In this document: piece after piece, positions 22,660-34,781 of the stretch
Layout of the letters: each line of letters starts with the position of its first letter
Position numbering within the stretch: the first letter of the stretch is position 1
Source: Sycobia sp. Sy_11
Taxonomy: Eukaryota > Arthropoda > Insecta > Hymenoptera > Epichrysomallidae
DNA length: 64,000 bases
Assembly (NCBI GenBank): GCA_018907035.1
Contig: JACCIC010000165.1
Coordinates: 558,001 to 622,000, forward strand
Direction: 5' to 3'
The notes under the pieces: generated by a model
What the model saw: the letters and a program-made list of their open reading frames with translations, nothing else
Database searches by the model: none
Told to the model about the DNA's origin: nothing
Translations under genes and position numbers: made by a program

Positions 22660-23155
22660 CTCAGGCTGTTTAGTGAGAGCGTGCAGTAGTGTGCGTGCGG
22701 CACGTATTAGAGGGGATAGCGGCCGCCGGTCTAATACATTGAACGCGCTCTCTCTTGCCGCGTGCAGTGTATCCCCTCTACGGCATACTCTGTACTTAAC
22801 TTAGTGTTAGAGAGAGAGACTAGATATCGCGTTCTCTCTCTACTTGTTCGAGTTTCGGCAGTTGCGACGACTATCTTCTCCAGTAGTCGTCGCGACCTTT
22901 GCCCGGTTTTCGGTATTTATTCTGTGTATACGCGAGTCTTAATTTTATAATTGTAGAAATCATATATTTAATATATTATTTCTAATGATGTTCGATATTA
23001 TTACTTGTGGCGTTTATACATCTAAGTCCGTGTATGTATGTAAAGTACATCCACCAAATTAGATGTAACACCACCTTAAGCATTTTAATTTTAATGCGTG
23101 TAATAAATTCTCTGTTTCGAACGAAATTTGCGCGGCCATGTTTTTGGCCGTCGCA
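22660..23155. repeat. ~0.5 kb direct repeat, left copy
   Basis: From GCTCAGGCTGTTTAGTGAG to ATGTTTTTGGCCGTCGCA, nearly identical to 26530-27023. Contains GC-rich inverted segments (GAGGGGATAGCGGCCGCCGG ... TATCCCCTC) and AGAGAGAGA. After the right border this copy continues into AATAAA-rich sequence at 23205-23260. Probably LTR or untranslated leader sequence of a retroelement. Confidence 0.85.
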
Positions 23156-23279
23156 TCTCCCTCCTTTTTCGGCAGCGCGGCGCGTGTGTATAGTGTAATA
23201 AAGGAATTCGTGCAATAAAAAAAAATTGTGTGTATAAAAAAAAAATAAAATGTGTATTATAAAAAAAAGTGTGTGTGTT

Positions 23280-23738
23280 TTAAATATAAAAGTGTGAATA
23301 TGTACATACAAATTTTCTTTTCGGAACATGTTCGGAGCATGACAAACGGCGCGCGTCGTCCGTCGGGGCCGAACCGTGCGGTTTATATTCGAGTGCCGGT
23401 ATCGACGGCATCCCCAGCGGAACGGTGTTTTCTGCAGGAAGCAGTGGCGGCGCAGGTCGTGGTGGCCCGGGTGTTCGGGCATCAATCGGCAGCGGTGGCT
23501 GCTCGCCGTCGGCTGGAGGCACGTTCGCCTCGCTGACCCGTGGTGGCGTTGGGACGGCTGCAGGTTTCGGCACGACCTGTGTTAATATGGGCAATCGTCG
23601 ACCTTCCATCTGCAGACGAGGCGGTCGTGCTAGAGGTACGACCAAACGCGGACGTACCGGTATCCGTAACGTGTTATTTAATTCCTGCTCGGCGACGAGC
23701 AGGTCGCGCTGCGCCCGGGTAAGTAATTTTTTGTACAT
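23280..23738 (-). CDS. proline-rich ORF, possible gag N-terminus
   Basis: A 152-codon minus-strand frame from ATG 23738, with a plausible start (LLTRAQRDLLVAEQELNN, helix-like) followed by a proline/arginine-rich tract. On the same strand it is preceded at about 24090-24070 by TGGTGCCAGGTGTGGGG, similar to an LTR-retrotransposon primer-binding site, so it could be the beginning of gag. The region is GC-rich and several other frames are also open, so composition alone could produce it. Confidence 0.25.
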   Translation of the reverse strand: MYKKLLTRAQRDLLVAEQELNNTLRIPVRPRLVVPLARPPRLQMEGRRLPILTQVVPKPAAVPTPPRVSEANVPPADGEQPPLPIDARTPGPPRPAPPLLPAENTVPLGMPSIPALEYKPHGSAPTDDARRLSCSEHVPKRKFVCTYSHFYI

Positions 23739-24168
23739 TGTGATGTGTTCGCTAGTAATTATTAACGAGAACTAAATAATAATTTTAAATTTAAGTTTAA
23801 ATTTAGAATTATTATTTGATTTTAAATTTTAATTTAACCTTTCGCGGGTTAAATTTTTATTTTTCTTAAGAGGGCATTAACCCTTGTTCGCTCTTAATAT
23901 ATAAATATTTGGTCGGTTTTACAGTGTCATATATAAATGATTAAATTTTCTTTCGGTATAAAAATTATTAAAATAAAAATTTTAATAAAAAAAAATTTAA
24001 CATTTTAACAAAAGAAATTTAAAATTTTTTTTTTTTTCAAATTTAATCCTTTATATCCAAGACCCCACACCTGGCACCAAATCACTTTAAAACATTAAAA
24101 TTTAATCCTATACGATATAATATAAGTAAATTTAATAAAATATTTATATATATTTTTTCCTTACAGTT

Positions 24169-24722
24169 TTAATCGCTGTCGATGCTAGGATCTTCAGAGT
24201 CGGTGGCGGTGTATATTCCCTCATCTTCTAGTCTAGCGGCGACTCTTCTGGCTACTCTTCGATGTAGTCGCCTGTTTTCTCGGCGACGTTCCTGGGCTGC
24301 TGGACTTCTTTGGTTCCATAGAATGCGAAATCCGATTTCGCTAATTTCTGCCATACCAAAAATGATGTCCACGGGCTGGTCTGGGACTATGGCGAAATTA
24401 CTAATCCTAGTTTTATCCTTACAGGTGTAGTCCACCTCAAGCGTGTATGTGGATACAACGTTGACGGGATCAACGGTGTATAACGGGTCCCGATTAAGGT
24501 GGACAACCGCTTCCCCGTATACACGCCGAGCACCACGTCGCTCAAGTATTCCGCCGATTTCTGCTGAAGCCGTGGTCATCAGTGTCCCAGTATTAATGAG
24601 TGCATGGAATGGCAGTCCATAGCACTTGGTGGGAACACTGAGTTCCAGGAATTGACGGTAGAGCTCTGTTCGACAGGGTGCTGCATTTTGACTGAACTCT
24701 TGTGCCTCTGGTCGGCCCTTAT
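24169..24722 (-). pseudogene. retropepsin-like ORF located after integrase
   Basis: Minus-strand frame with the layout of a retroviral-type aspartic protease: HALINTGTLMTTAS holds the flap-side catalytic motif, where Asp of D-T-G is Asn, and PVDIIFGMAEISEIGFRI is the second conserved glycine block. It ends in an acidic tail, ...SEDPSIDSD. It lacks an early ATG and starts just after a stop at the end of the integrase frame, offset by one base. In ordinary Gypsy elements protease precedes reverse transcriptase, so its position 3' of integrase is odd. It would process gag-pol, but the Asn should abolish that. Confidence 0.6.
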
Positions 24723-24731
24723 ATAGTGGAT

Positions 24732-26529
24732 TTATGGTGGTATCTTATCTAGATTGTTATATCTTTTACGTAGATCCTTAATATGAATATGTTTAATAAT
24801 TTGACCTTTATTATCTTTCAGGTCGTATATAACTGGCGATACCTTCCTGAAAATAGTATACGGACCCAGATATTTTAGAACTAACTTTGCGTTAAACGCG
24901 TGTATTTTATTTAATAATTCGTGTGATCGTTTATAGACGTAATCGCCGATTCCCGGGTTCCATTTTCGACGGTTTTGATCGTAGTAATATTTTTGCTTTT
25001 GGAAGCTCCGAGCTAGTTGACTTTGTACAAGTTCTATTGTCTCTTGTATTTTTTTCGATACGATTCTCGGCTGTAATATTACAATTTTGACCATATTTTT
25101 GGACAAGAGACCCCGGTGCTCTTAATTCTCTCCCAAAATTTATGTAAGCGGGTGTAAATCCCGTTGTTTCGGACGTAGTGGTATTATACGCGAACTGTAG
25201 CTCGTGCAAATAGCAATCCCATGTTCGATGATTTTTCTCTATGTATTGAGAAATCATGGTTTTTATTACTTTATTTGCTCGCTCTACTGGATTACACTGC
25301 GGCGTATACGGTGGTGTTTTTCTGTGAGTTATTCCGATTTTGACAGCATTTCCGTAAATTCTTTTGACACGAATTGTCTTCCATTATCGGAAATTATAAT
25401 TTTCGGGCATCCGAAACGTAGAATGACTTGCTGTTTAACTCCCAGCGTTATAGCCTCGGCAGTCGTTTTTCGTAAGGGTTTTAATTCTACCCACTTTGTT
25501 CATTTATCCTGCATGACTAACAGCCAGGTGTTCAATTTTTTTGATCTTGGGAGTGGTCCTATAAGATCAACGGCCGCGATATCCCAAGGCTGTTCGACTA
25601 ACGTCGCATGCAATTTTCCAGCCGGTGATTGTTGTTGAGATTTAAATTGGTGACAATTCTCGCAATTTCTTACATAATTTGTTGTCATCCGGATCATTCC
25701 AGGCCAGTAATAGCTTTTGGATATCTTAACGAGAGTTTTCGAGATTCCTAGATGACCAGCAGTAGGATCGTTATGTACTTTGTTTAGTACTCTATGTTCT
25801 TCGGATTTCGGTACACAGATCTTCCATTGCAAATTCTCACTCGTATCATTAAAGTTTAATGTGTGTAGAATATACTTATATAATCTTCCATTGATGATAC
25901 AAAAATCGGGGTAGTTTTCAGGATCACTTTTCACATTTTTGTATATTTTTTCGTACCAATCTGCGATTTTAATTGTAGTTGCTTCGACGGCTAACGGCTG
26001 TCGAGATAGAGTATCGGCTAATAAATTATCTTTACCAGGACGATATTTAATTTTGAAATCGTACTGGCTTAATTCAAGTGCCCAGCGGGCTAAACGACCG
26101 GAAGGATTCTCTATGTTGTGAAGCCATTTTAGCGATTGATGGTCGGTGAGTACCATAATATGATCTCCTTCGAGATAATCTCGAAATTTCCACACACCCC
26201 ATTTAATTGCTAGACATTCTAGCTCAGTGGCGGAATAGTTTTTTTCGGCTGGGGAGAGTGTTCGACTTGCAAAGGCGATGACTCGTTCATTGTTCTCATA
26301 CGGTTGAGTAAGCGCAGCTCCCAATCCTTCTTTACTGGCATCCGTTTGCAGGATAAACGGGCGGCTCGAGTCTGGACAGCAAAGGATGGGTGCGTTTGTG
26401 AGAAGCTGCTTGATTTTGTTAAGCGCATCTTGCTCGGTTTCTCCCCAGGTCCACTTAGCTTTTTTTCTAGTAAGTCGATGTAGTGGTGCGGCAACATTCG
26501 AGATATCTTTAAGGAATTCGTTGTAGCTC
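24732..26529 (-). pseudogene. Gypsy pol remnant: RT end, RNase H, integrase
   Basis: The minus-strand frame begins inside the reverse transcriptase connection (YNEFLKDISNVAAPLHRL). RNase H follows (FILQTDASKEG, ATELECLA, LTDHQSLKW, KDNLLADTLSR). Then comes the integrase zinc site (H..H at HNDPTAGHLG, C..C at CENCHQFK), AVDLIGPL with the first catalytic Asp, and ISDNGRQF with the second. A stop at about 25500 and frameshifts near 25330-25260 and 25100 split the rest, which includes NPVERANK (catalytic Glu) and a C-terminal HIHIKDLRKRY. The 5' part of pol is lost at a junction with the direct repeat at 26530. Confidence 0.88.
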
Positions 26530-27023
26530 AGGCTGTTTAGTGAGAGCGTGCAGTAGTGTGCGTGCGGCACGTACTAGAGGGGATAGCGGCCGCCGGTCTA
26601 ATACACTGAACGCGCTCTCTCTTGCCGCGCGCAGTGTATCCCCTCTACGGCATACTCTGTACTTAACTTAGTGGTAGAGAGAGAGACTAGATATCGCGTT
26701 CTCTCTCTACTTGTTCGAGTTTCGGCAGTTGCGACGACTATCTTCTCCAGTAGTCGTCGCGACCTTTGCCCGGTTTTCGGTATTTATTCTGTGTATACGC
26801 GAGTTTTAATTTTATAATTGTAGAAATAATATATTTAATATATTATTTCTAATGATGTTCGATATTATTTCTTGTGGCGTTTATATATCTAAGTCCGTGT
26901 ATGTATGTAAAGTACATCCACCAAATGAGATGTAACACCATCTTAAGCATTTTAATTTTAATGCGTGTAATAAATTCTCTGTTTCGAACGAAATTTTCGC
27001 GACCATGTTTTTGGCCGTCGCAG
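26530..27023. repeat. ~0.5 kb direct repeat, right copy
   Basis: Second copy of 22660-23155, with only a few base differences. Its left border abuts truncated Gypsy pol with the shared bases ATTCGTTG spanning the junction. Its right border runs straight into gag sequence of the plus-strand Gypsy at 27024. Confidence 0.85.
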
Positions 27024-27613
27024 CTTTTGACGAGCTCGTGGAGGCTATTAAGGAAGCGGAGGATTCCTTGATTGTAGAGAAATCGTATAAATCTCCACCT
27101 CCATCACAGGCAGTAATTTGGCCAGAAGTAGCATACCAGGTACGCCAAACCAAAAGGAAACCAAAGGTGGCGGCTACTAAATCTTTCGATCAAGCTAGGC
27201 CGGAGTTACCATCAAAGGTTACTCGAAAAGACGAGACGTGCAGGCTATTTCCCGACTAGAAAATTATTTGAAACTGTTGAGTACGAATATTAGGACATTG
27301 CAACCTCGGTAGGCAATGCAAAAACCACAAGGGTCAAGAGAGATTCACCTTCACCGAGGAGCCGTCCTATGAACCAAAACTGGAATCTCCGCCTAGAAAG
27401 GTTCATCCTTCGGTAACTAGACGTGACTCTATGAGTAGACCACTGGATAAAGATACGTGCAACACATCTAGCAAAGTTGATCCACCGCTGAGGTGTTATA
27501 ACTATGGAGAATTGGGATGTCGTTCTATCAATTGTCCAAAATGTTCGGGAAATACAGGCGCGGCGGCAAATAGGGGTTCAGCCATCCAGCGCGAAGAACA
27601 TGACCCCTATTGA
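27005..27613 (+). pseudogene. Gypsy gag remnant (C-terminal part)
   Basis: Open from ATG 27005 (the first six codons come from the direct repeat) as ...ELVEAIKEAEDSLIVEKSYK, with a stop at 27257. After a broken stretch, a second frame from 27431 contains a decayed nucleocapsid knuckle, CYNYGELGCRSINCPKC, in which the second Cys is Tyr and the expected His is Arg. The capsid part is missing, so the 5' end of the element was lost at the repeat junction. The protein would coat the genomic RNA. Confidence 0.7.
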
Positions 27614-27716
27614 AAGTCCTCGCCGAGAAATAGAGGCGAAGCAGGCATCCTCATCTTCTGCAACCATGGAATAAACAACTGAGGCAGGACCATCTTCCTC
27701 AGATAGTAGTAGAGGA

Positions 27717-29790
27717 TTGAATCCATGTCAGATATCAGCTAGACCAGAAGAAGCCCGTTGGTGGATTCCTGTGCGTGCCGGAGATTTCCGTGTTAGAGGA
27801 CTATATGAAACTGGAGCGTCACGTACAGTGGCCTCAGCCTACGGACTAGAGTTTCACCCTGCTTCTGGTGTTGGTGCCAGAAGTCCAAGAAATTCTCCTC
27901 TTTATGTAACGGCTCATGTTACACTACCGTTCAAGTTGGCAGGAATTATACGCGACGTGTTAGTCGTAGTAATTCCATTATTAGAAGTCGACTGTTATGT
28001 CGGAGCCAATTTCGCACGAGTTTTTGGTACAGTCCATGATCCTACAGACAAGACGCTGTACGTCAGAGCAGCCAAGAAGCGGGTCAGACTGGAGGTTGCT
28101 GCCGTGCCAGTAAAGGAAGTGCAACGATTAGCACCATTACGGCTGTCAATACCAAAAAGTGTGGAGCATCCTCTGGTGATAGAGTTAAGCTCCAATGATC
28201 ATAGAATGTTCGATCCTGTTTGCGAGACGACGCGCTTAGCTTCTATTGGACTCGCAGACATATCTCGTCACGAGCAAGTAAAATTAAATAATTTGCTTGA
28301 TCGTAACTCACCCGAAGGGCAAGTGGGATTAGCATGTTCGACGTAGGCTGAACATATTATCGATGTCGGTAATACTCGTCCAATACGTCAAAGACAATGT
28401 CCAGTTTCCTAGAAAATTCAAGAAGAGGTGCATATTCAAACTAAAGGAATGCTGGAAACTGGAGTAGTCGAACCATCCATGTATGGTTGGTCTAGCCCAG
28501 TTGTCATAGTACGCAAAAGCAATGGAAAGTCTTGGTTTTGCATAGATTTGAGGAAAGTCAATGCAGTCATAAAGCCAGATGCTTATCCACTACCTAATAT
28601 GGATCAAATCCTTAAGAAACTTCAATATGCGAGATATATCTCTATGATAGATTTAAGCAGTGCGTAACATCAGATACCACTTCAGGCGGAATCTAGTCCG
28701 ATTACAGCATTTACAGTACCTCGCATGGGATTATTCCAATTCCGAAGAATGCCGTTTAGTCTATCGAATGCAGGTGCCTCATTCCAGCGATTGATTGACC
28801 GCGTGATTGGTCCAGAGCTTGAGCTGAATGCTTTCTCATATCTAGACGATATTATTATCGTTACAGAAACATTCTAACAACACCTAGAATGGATTGAACG
28901 TATACTCAAGCCAGTTAAGAAAGCTGGACGCACTATTAATAGAGACAAAAGTGTTTTTGGTCATACCAAGGTAAAATACCTCGGTGTACTCGTTAATCGT
29001 GAAGGATTCCACCCAGATCCCTAGAAGATCGAACTGGTGATGCGATACCCGGAACCGGTATAGGAAGTTCTTGAGAAACTTTGCCACGATTACTGAACCA
29101 CTCATGAGTCTATCAAGAAAACACCGAAGATATGAGTGGCGTGAGGAACAGCAAGCAACTTTCGAGAAAATTAAATCAATGGTAGCTACAGCCCCTGTCC
29201 TCCATCGACCAGTGTTCGAATCGCAATTCACGATTCAGACTGATGCGAGCGACACTGGAGTCGGTGCAGTCTTATTGCAGGAGATTGACGGACAAGAACG
29301 TGAGCTGGAGTTCGCGAGTAGGGCACTGTCTCAGGCTGAAAATAATTATTCAGTCACGGAGAGAGAGTGCGTAGTGTAGGCGGTAGATAAATTCCGAGCA
29401 TATATAGAGGGATGCCACTTTCGCATCGTAACGGATAATTTAAGTCTTGGCTGGATCCGTACGATGCCAACACCCACAGGATGCCTCGCATGACGGGCTC
29501 TTATGTTGCAAGGGTATGATTTCGAGGTGGAATATTGACAGGCGAGTTAAATTATGTCCCTGATGCGTTGTCTCGGATGGAAGAAGTAGATGAAATTAGG
29601 TGTGCTGCCGTAACTTGGGCTGAGATAACCCAAGACCAATGGTATTTGGACTGATTAGATAAGGTTCGAAAAAGTCCAAACGACTATCCTAAGTGGAAAA
29701 TAGTTGGTGGGCAATTGTGTTGCTACCATCCAAATGAAATTTTAGAGGTAGTCATAGGTGACGCAGACGTATGGAAAATCGCTGATATAC
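27717..29790 (+). pseudogene. Gypsy pol remnant: protease, RT, RNase H
   Basis: Order is normal here. Protease is at about 27780-28050 (GLYETGASRTVAS: catalytic Asp is Glu at 27807; DCYVGANFARVFG). Reverse transcriptase follows (WFCIDLRKVNAVIKPDAYPL, ISMIDLSSA, and FSYLDDIII with the YLDD active site at 28839-28850), then RNase H (FTIQTDASDTGVGAV, SVTERECVV, IVTDNLSLGWI, VPDALSR). Integrase beyond the linker is missing. At least ten stops interrupt it, several of them single-base changes from Tyr, Glu or Gln codons (for example after IDLSSA and after VTETF). Different family from the minus-strand Gypsy at 24-26.5 kb. Confidence 0.88.
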
Positions 29791-29799
29791 CTGACTATG

Positions 29800-30314
29800 T
29801 AAAAATTGATTTCAATATTTTCTTTTTTTTAAATTATAAGCGATCATATCAATTTACTTTTAAAAGAATTTTTGCAAACAGATTTATTTTTTAGACTAAT
29901 ACCACTCAGACTTTTTAATTTTCGTTCAATCATCCTGAAAAAGGATGTTATAAAACATGCGTATTTTGTGTAATAATATTGGAATTTTCTTAAAATATCT
30001 TACTCATATTCAAAGTAGAACTATTATATTTCTTTCAAATTTTATATTTGAATTAAAAATATCTGTATCTGTATTTAATTATTGCTTTTATTATCTCAAA
30101 AAGTTAAAAGAAATACAAATACATACGTTTAATTCTTATTAAAAAAAATTTAATGTTTCGTACGTTATATCTTGCTTATTTTATTTAGTTACTGTCAACA
30201 TTAAACATTCATCTCCCATATGGTAAATTAATTTAAATTATTTTTTTTAAAGCTATTAAAACTAAAATAAAAAAAATAACTAAGATAAATGCACATATGT
30301 GTGCGCTTGATTCC

Positions 30315-30315
<1 letters not shown>
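29800..30315. other. AT-rich, nothing recognised
   Basis: No domain, repeat border or RNA gene seen between the Gypsy remnant and the TA tract at 30316-30358. Confidence 0.5.
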
Positions 30316-30360
<45 letters not shown>

Positions 30361-30362
<2 letters not shown>

Positions 30363-31779
30363 ACGGGCACCAAGTATAGGTGCTCGTTTTGAACTAGAAA
30401 GAGACAGACGACTGGTTATACCCGCTGTCGAATTCTAGTTGGAGGTAAGGGAGTGGGGGAAAAAAAGTCAGTTAGTTGACTTTTGAAAGTCTGAGCTATA
30501 GGGAGTACTCTCACTGTTTTTTTTTGACTGGAATTGTTATTTTGTTATTTTTGAATTATTGATTTATTAAAGTTTGGTGTATATAAATTTATTGCTGTTA
30601 CCACGTTGCTGTCGTTTTAGAGACTGTTTTCATTGTTGTTGGTAGTTGAACATTTTTTTTGTTGGTTATCATTGCTTTTGGCGTTGGGTAGTTTTGGCCG
30701 ACTTCAATAAGTACGAAAAGAGAGCTATCATCTACGACTGAAGATTAACGGGCCCGCAACGTAAGCTGCAGTTCGAGTAAATTAGAGTTCATCAGGTACT
30801 TTACTATTTCATTCGAATTTTTGTATTCTTGCGTGTACTTGCGTAGACAAATATTCGTGCGGGAATTATTTATCATTTAAAATATATTCCTCGAATTTCA
30901 TCTTATTTAATTTATTTTTGATACGCGTAAATGTACATAATAATTTAAGATTATATACGTTAATTCGAAGAAAATAAATAAAAATAACGTCCGTTTAGCT
31001 TGTGTGTGTTGTTAATAAATTCGAGTGGGAATTGTGCACACACACAAGCACAGCCGCGAGTGTGATTAACTTATACGTGTGTGAGTGCGACGGTATATTC
31101 CGCCCGCGCGTATAAGTAGTCGAAAGGGATTCGCGTAACTATAAAATAATAAGTGATAGTAACGACTCCTAGCGTTTGAAGACCGTATTAGGTTAATATA
31201 AAGTGCGCGAAATTTGAATTTCAATTGAATTTCAATCATTTTTATTTCTCGACTAAATCACACTCGATAAACTAATAGGGTTGCGGGTGTACTTAGGTAG
31301 CTAAATAATAATTTATAATTTCAGTTATAATTTAATAAATATATTTAATTTATTATGATATATTATTAATGTCATCCTATTTCTAACCAATAAATTCTGA
31401 TATTGGCGATTCAGGACCCTGCCGCCGCGGTAAATTACAGTAATTGTTGTATTTAATATTAATAATTTTAATATTATTTATTGCTTAATATTAAACAATT
31501 ACTGTGATTCTAGCTGATAGCTGTGCGGATGATATTTTTCTATTATTATTCAATTCTTATCAAGAATCGAAAAATATTTATAGGAATCTTGGAGGTCAAG
31601 CAATATATTCCTAGTAATAATTAATTTTTTAAACAATGGAAGAATTGTTTATTGCCAAGGTAGGTGAAACCTTGGTAATAGTAAATAATTAATAATAGGT
31701 AAGTTCTATAATAATTGTAAAGGTCTCAAGAAAAATAATAACGTACCAGGACCGTACCTATACCTACAAGGGCCCCGTT

Positions 31780-31782
<3 letters not shown>
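30361..31782 (+). mobile_element. solo LTR candidate between TA tracts
   Basis: Starts TAACGGGCACC and ends GGGCCCCGTTACA, giving short inverted ends. It sits between (TA)n at 30316-30358 and 31783-31832. It shares internal phrases with the LTR at 19713-20669 (GAAGATTAACG, CGCAACGTA) and the same GTTACA end. No internal region remains, so it probably arose by LTR-LTR recombination. Confidence 0.5.
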
Positions 31783-31839
<57 letters not shown>

Positions 31840-31868
31840 CGTATATACGAAATCTAGCGCACGAATAT

Positions 31869-32270
31869 GTGCATTTATTTGAATTTTTTCCAAGTATATC
31901 GTTCCTAATATTGCTTGATATCGCCTCTCCTTTATTTCTTAATGTTTCCTACTCATCTCCTCTTAATGACACTGCAGCTTGCTGCAGCTGCGCTGCCACA
32001 GCAACTACTACATTACGCTTGCCTGCCCCTTCCCACTCTTACCAGCTAGAACGCACTCATTGTCGCTTGCACTGCCTGCACACGTATATATTTTTCTATT
32101 CGGACCTTGTCTTACCGAATCCTAATATTATCGATTCTAAACGGACCTTGTTCGTGGTTCTGCCGCAGAAAAAAGTTTTTCTAGTAGCGCTGCGACGGAA
32201 CCAGATGCGCCTATGTCCCTGGCAATCTCTATTCACCTCTGGTCAGAGGTATCGAGTACACTTAAATTAA
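31869..32270 (+). other. 133-codon open frame, no family recognised
   Basis: ATG 31869 to stop at 32268. The translation is rich in Ser, Leu and Cys, with a hydrophobic start (FFPSISFLILLDIASPLFL). I see no motif, and the sequence is flanked by a TA tract and a PLE fragment. Treated as an unexplained frame, not a gene. Confidence 0.15.
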
Positions 32271-32499
32271 TATATTCCATCTATTTATAAAAATATTCAA
32301 TTGTTTCAAACGAATGGTTTTTTCAAAGATATAAAATATTTCTTTGAACTATATATACATTTTGTAATTTACTATTCATTTAATTAAATTTAATATTAAA
32401 ATCTTTCTGCTTTATTTAATAAAAAGTAAAACTTTTAGACTAGTCTTTTTAGTTGAACCGCAGCGATTGGAAACTTCGGATTTCTAAAGCAAATTTCAG

Positions 32500-32690
32500 T
32501 TTAAGGTAGTGATTGCAATCAGACTGTCTTTTGCTAACATAAAATCCAGTTTATTTTTATTATTTGTATTATTTTAAATTTTTAATCTAATTTAATTTAA
32601 TTTTTAGTAGTAATTTCTATTTCAGATTCTTTGGGGGCGATCTTAAACAAGGACAGTCTGACTGTCATTATATTAGTAAAATATATTATT
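32500..32690 (+). mobile_element. Penelope-like 3' fragment, diverged
   Basis: Carries CAATCAGACTGTC, GCTAACATAAA, a pyrimidine-rich stretch ending TTTCAG, then GGGGGCGAT and AAACAAGGACAGTCTGACTG. This is the same order as the intron and palindrome of the PLE copies at 1.9, 53.9 and 54.8 kb. The hammerhead block is not recognisable. Confidence 0.5.
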
Positions 32691-32847
32691 AATAAAGACT
32701 GCCAAACCGATGATAGTACATTGTAATACAAGGAACTAAAATATTCCTGCAGTTTACCTGAATTCAATAACATTAAAATAAATGATTTTTTCTTATTTGG
32801 AAATTGATAAAGCATGTTAAGAGATGTAGGATCGGGTGGTGGAGTGC

Positions 32848-32896
32848 AGGGGGTGAACCCAACCCCCCGGGGTTGGGGCGGAGCCCCCCTTTTCTA
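32848..32896. repeat. G/C-rich foldback
   Basis: GGGGGTGAACCC, AACCCCCCGGGGTT and GGGGCGGAGCCCCCC follow one another and can pair in several ways. Sharp GC spike in AT-rich DNA, 40 bp from the Helitron-like terminus at 32936. Confidence 0.6.
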
Positions 32897-33145
32897 AAAA
32901 TAAATAAGACTAATCCATTGCAGTTTATAAGTTTACTAGCATCCTCCGTCTCGGCTTCGCCCGAGATAATAATTCAATCGATTTCATAAATAATTCAATA
33001 ATATCTAAGTAAAAAGTACTCTATATATAAAAATCTATGTTTCTATAAATAATTGACCGTAATTTACCTATCGTCGCATCTGTATAAAAAGCTGTTTCAA
33101 TTTAGCCTGAACATCAAAAAGTTGATATTTTACCGACCATTTTAT

Positions 33146-33209
<64 letters not shown>

Positions 33210-33299
33210 TATTAAATACGGCTTCAATGGACAAAAATTGTACTTTCGAGTTCGAGTGGTAGAAAAAAAATGTACAAGTGCCTCAAGATGACATTTACA

Positions 33300-34135
33300 G
33301 AGAGCATCATGTTCGGACTATAGGAAATATCTCGGTACGACTGCTATAGAGAGTTTTGTGTTGGGGAGATAGAATACAATTTCCAGTTATCCCAAGATGA
33401 CTCTTACTGGGAGTGTGCGTGTTCGAATGATAGAATACTGATCTCTTCATAGAAGTCGTAATGACATACCTAGACATCCTTTCCCACCAATTATACATGA
33501 CACTCCCCGTAGAAGTCGTTCCAAATCGTCTGGAAATCGCATTTTATCATCCGCACACGAAACTCCCCGTAGAAGTTGATCCAATATACCTGAACTTCGT
33601 TTACTATCAACTAAACTCGATACTCCCCATAGACATCCTCCCGTCATACCTGGACATCATCTTCTAACGTCCGAACACGAAATTCCCCATAGAAGTCGTT
33701 CCAAAACATCTGGAAATCGCATTCTATCATCCGAACATGAAACTCCCATTAGAAGTTGTCCCGACATACCTGAACATCGTTTCCTACCAACTAAACACGA
33801 TAGTCCCAGTAGAAGTCGTCCCGAGAAAGCTAGCATAGCTTCCTAACGACTAAACACGATACTCCCCGTAGAAGTCGTTAGGAAAGACCTAGATATCGTA
33901 TTTTACCGTCCCAACACGAATCTTCCCATAGAAGTTGATTTTCTCATACCTGGATCTCGTTTTCCATCAACCAAATACAATATTCCCCGTAGAAATCGTC
34001 CAGAGACACCTGGACATCGCATTCTATCATCCGAACACACAACTGCGTGTAAAATTCGTCTTGAGGCAACGGAATATCGTAAGCAACCGCCCGTATACGC
34101 CAATACAATATTACTCAGTAAAAATCATTTTTAAA
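33300..34135. repeat. 60-bp minisatellite, ~14 units (copy A)
   Basis: A motif like CTCCCCGTAGAAGTCGT recurs every 60 bp (for example 33508, 33568, 33628, 33689, 33749, 33809, 33868). Two unit types alternate: one with GAAATCGCATTCTATCATCC, one with GAACATCGTTTCCTACCAAC. This gives a 120-bp higher-order period. Confidence 0.9.
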
Positions 34136-34524
34136 ATATGTATATATAACATGTACAATATAATATACATAAATATATATATATATATATATATATACCT
34201 TTTATATTTCCGTTTTTTCAATTAAATACCGTGAATATTTTCGTAGTGATGTTAACTGAAATTCAAGCAAAATGTTTGTATGCGCATAGCATATTTTTTT
34301 AAATAGGCGATTTATTAAATAGGCGATAGATCATATATTTTATTTATATATACATAATTTCGAGGTGTTGGTAAAGAACTCTATTTTGCCATCATTTCTA
34401 TTGTTTGAACTAAAAAAACATAGTCACTTGTCACAATTCTAAAGTTAATAGAATGTATAAAAAAAAATATATAATTTGTCGTCACAAATTATATTCAGTA
34501 TGATTTGGCATACAGAACCATTTT

Positions 34525-34564
<40 letters not shown>

Positions 34565-34781
34565 CCCACGTAATAGAAAATAACATTTACAAAAATTAAA
34601 TGATATCTATAAGGTGTGAGAGTAGTGTCGGATTAACCTGAAGAACAAAAAAGGTAATACCGACTAACGTCACACCATCTTTAGGATACAAATTCCAAAG
34701 TTGGATATGAACATTCATTTGAGCTGGCCTGGTATTAATTCTTTAAGCCGACTACATTGAGTTAATGTTCGTGATTCAAGT

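Noticed and set aside
22595..22950. Overlapping plus-strand ORFs in the left direct-repeat copy
   Set aside because: They lie inside a non-coding repeat present twice and show no conserved frame between copies.
23425..23775. Glycine-rich plus-strand ORF (116 aa)
   Set aside because: Opposite a longer minus-strand frame in a GC-rich patch where most frames are open; the composition explains it.
33300..34135. Regularly spaced repeats resembling a CRISPR array
   Set aside because: Units are contiguous diverged 60-bp repeats with no unique spacers, in a eukaryotic transposon context; it is a minisatellite.
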